Shown here one piece after another: positions 18,201 through 20,039 of a stretch of DNA of 20,039 bases. The translations under genes were made by a program, and so were the position numbers. The DNA is from Isoetes engelmannii (Eukaryota > Streptophyta > Lycopodiopsida > Isoetales > Isoetaceae), in contig JAANSK020290934.1 in NCBI GenBank assembly GCA_011763485.2, positions 1 through 20,039 on the forward strand, given 5' to 3'. Every line of letters starts with the position of its first letter. Position 1 is the stretch's first letter. Below the pieces are notes generated by a model. The model made no database searches. It was not told the origin of the DNA and saw only the letters and a list, made by a program, of their open reading frames with translations.

Positions 18201-20039
18201 AAATATTGAAACCAGGTAGCTGTGATTCACATGCTGGAGAAGCAGATGGGCCCGGAGCCTTTTCATAAGGTGTGTTGTTGTTATCTGAGCGTTAGTCCAG
18301 TGTTTTCGACATAATATTGCAAAAAGTTCCTTCAAATGTTTTTATATTTCATGTCATATACGAATCTTTTCTGTTTGATTGATCAGTTTATGTATTTTTG
18401 TCTCCTCAGATTCTGAAAGCAATAATTGCAAGGGCTCAGTCGGCACGGCAGATGACGTTAAGTACCAAAGAGGTCCGTTATTAAGGATGACAGTAATTGT
18501 ACAAGTTGTCTATAACTGACTGACCTTATAAGTAGTTTTTCTTTTAAGAAATGTTAGTTCAACTATTTTACCTCCTGAAGGAGGATAAGCTTTTGGACTC
18601 TCTATATGTGAAGCTTTGAAATGATGCAGTTTCGGCATCTTGCAAATAAAATTGGAAATTTGGAACGACCATTCTTGAAAGAGTTCTTCCCCCGTTGGGT
18701 GGAATCACCGGGTTGCCCGCTTGTCAGGTCTGATTAGTCTCTTTTCATTATTTCGTTAATGTCGTTTGTTCTTCTAATTTGTTGAAAGCATATTTATAGG
18801 ATGGGATTTGCTTATAACAAACGAAGAAACATGGTTGAACTTGCTGTTCATAGAGGTTGCACTGCTTCAGACTGGCAATGGTCTCTGAAGCCACCTGGTG
18901 ATGAGCGACATATTGACAATGGTTGGCCAGGAATGATGAGCATTCGTTTGTACGAAATAGATGGCATGTACGACCATCCAAATCTCCCAATGTCTGGAGA
19001 TGTGTATCAGCTGCTTGAGCTGCAGTGCCACTCCAAGCTCGCAGGAAAACGCTTTCAGCGCCCGAAGAAAGGAAAACCAGATGGTTCAGATGAATGTGTT
19101 GAACCTATGCCAGCATCAGATGCACGTCCTAGGTAAAGATTTAGTAATTTTTTCTCTCTTTGGAATCATGCAGATATCCTGAGTCTTAATTGTGCCTGCT
19201 GATTTGACAGCCTTGAGTCTCCCCTTCTTTGGGTGAGGGCAGATCCAGGAATGGAGTATTTGGCAGAGATAAACTTACGTCAGCCTGAACACATGTGGGT
19301 AAGTAAAATAAATGAATGATGCCTACTTGTTTTGGAAACATATGAGCATAATTGAAGCTAGAAGTATAATAATACAGACAATATAACTGAGCCATAGGAA
19401 GATTTCACCAGTACCATTTCAGCAGATCAATAATCTGAGGCTTATGTCCAAAATTTTCAGCTTATGAACAAAGAACATTGGCTAACATTGAAGGTTTTTT
19501 TAATGTCCCTCTATTATTTGGAGTTGGTTAAGTAGTACTAAGAAATCGGGGTTTCAAATACTAAAAAGAAAAGTTGTCTTGCATCCCCTCTTAGATAAAG
19601 AAACTTAGTTACTTCTTTGTCAGCACTACATATTACCTTCAGTTTCTTTGGTTTAATTCAGAAGTTGACTATTTTCTATATTCAGATTAATCAGCTCGAA
19701 AGAGACAGAGACATTGTGGGACAAATTCAGGCTATAGCAGCCCTGCAATCTCTTCCACCATCGTTTGCAATTGTAAATGCATTAAACAATTGCCTGGTCG
19801 ATACAAAGGTGGTTTAAAACATGATATATGTAGATATGTTGTGTGTGGGTAGTTCCAGTAGTAAAATCCGTCCTTTCTCATGCTGTGCAGGCATTCTGCA
19901 GAGTTAGGATTGAGGCAGCTTTTGCACTTGCAACCACAGCAACAGAGGTGTCTAAGGCTCCTTTTATCTTTTTTCTTTCATATTTAAAGTATGGTACTTA
20001 CACTTTTGCAGCTGACAATTCCTTCCATCACATATCAAT
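15277..20039 (+). CDS. TAF2: TFIID subunit TAF2, 5' half (16 exons, runs off the right edge)
   Basis: TAF2 is a TFIID subunit that helps contact core promoter DNA and initiator elements in the nucleus. Exons: 15277-15407, 15585-15996, 16068-16213, 16597-16663, 16867-17066, 17150-17303, 17387-17471, 17846-17937, 18012-18140, 18216-18269, 18410-18472, 18630-18727, 18800-19132, 19211-19298, 19686-19808, 19891-19947. All junctions use GT..AG and keep frame, giving about 744 residues, roughly half of the usual 1,400 or so. The ATG lies in CTATGGCG and opens a basic start ([10 protein letters not shown]). Landmarks shared with plant TAF2: [73 protein letters not shown], and [13 protein letters not shown]. 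The M1-peptidase fold lacks its catalytic residues: the HELAH position reads QALAQ (380-384) and the third zinc ligand is Asp403. Oddities are a 21-bp coding repeat and a 71-bp intron 2. Upstream partial copies lie at 12946-14519. Confidence 0.95.
15922..15996 (+). repeat. 21-bp coding minisatellite in TAF2 exon 2
   Basis: Three 21-bp units (15922-15942, 15943-15963, 15964-15984) plus a 12-bp partial unit encode [21 protein letters not shown] and KAEE (residues 157-181). This forms a charged linker between the first part of the M1-like domain and the conserved YWVE segment. The array ends exactly at the exon 2 donor. Confidence 0.9.
17414..17428 (+). other. Degenerate M1 zinc-binding motif in TAF2
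   Basis: Codons 380-384 read Q-A-L-A-Q, followed by QWFG. Active M1 aminopeptidases have H-E-x-x-H followed by QWFG at this place, so both zinc histidines and the catalytic glutamate are gone. This agrees with TAF2 using the fold as a scaffold. Confidence 0.85.

Noticed and set aside
20012-20039. Possible TAF2 exon after a TTTTGCAG acceptor at the window end
   Set aside because: The translation (LTIPSITYQ) does not resemble what follows exon 16 in plant TAF2, where a D-W-x-G-L-type helix is expected. The true next exon probably lies beyond the window.

Overview
This window is nuclear DNA of a flowering plant. It is AT-rich, its genes are split by GT..AG introns, it holds remnants of plant transposons, and its two recognisable genes belong to plant families. 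I cannot place it more narrowly from this sequence.

Layout. Positions 1 to about 8.0 kb hold no gene I can name. This stretch contains short tandem repeats, one probable CACTA transposon end (ending near 4476), a long A tract (5041-5067), two frame-broken exons of an unidentified acidic protein (about 5662-6176), a weak LINE-like fragment (about 6627-6760), a GC-rich perfect palindrome (7201-7224) and several direct repeats. A small two-exon gene on the minus strand (8709-8068) encodes a secreted cysteine-rich protein of the LORELEI-LIKE GPI-anchored (LLG) type. It lacks one family cysteine and the usual C-terminal anchor region. From about 9.1 to 11.8 kb a decayed gag-protease retrotransposon body lies on the plus strand, with zinc knuckles and retropepsin-like sequence but no reverse transcriptase. 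Directly right of it, 12085-12922 holds a tRNA-Asp-type primer binding site and an LTR with a TATA box, both on the minus strand. These cannot be the 5' end of the plus-strand body.

The right-hand quarter is the 5' half of the gene for TFIID subunit TAF2. Sixteen exons (15277-19947, about 744 codons) can be joined without a frame break, and the gene runs off the right edge. It encodes the M1-aminopeptidase-like scaffold of TAF2, with the zinc and catalytic residues replaced.

The most unusual structure lies between the LTR and TAF2. Here 12946-14519 carries rearranged genomic copies of TAF2 pieces: a 127-bp copy of an upstream block; an 83-bp perfect but inverted copy of the intron 4/exon 5 junction, held between short inverted arms; and a 396-bp copy (about 98% identical, intron included) of the end of exon 1, intron 1 and the start of exon 2. 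A transcript from the copied upstream block would run straight into sequence antisense to TAF2 exon 5. That makes this a candidate young inverted-duplication or siRNA-type locus, or simply debris of a broken tandem duplication.
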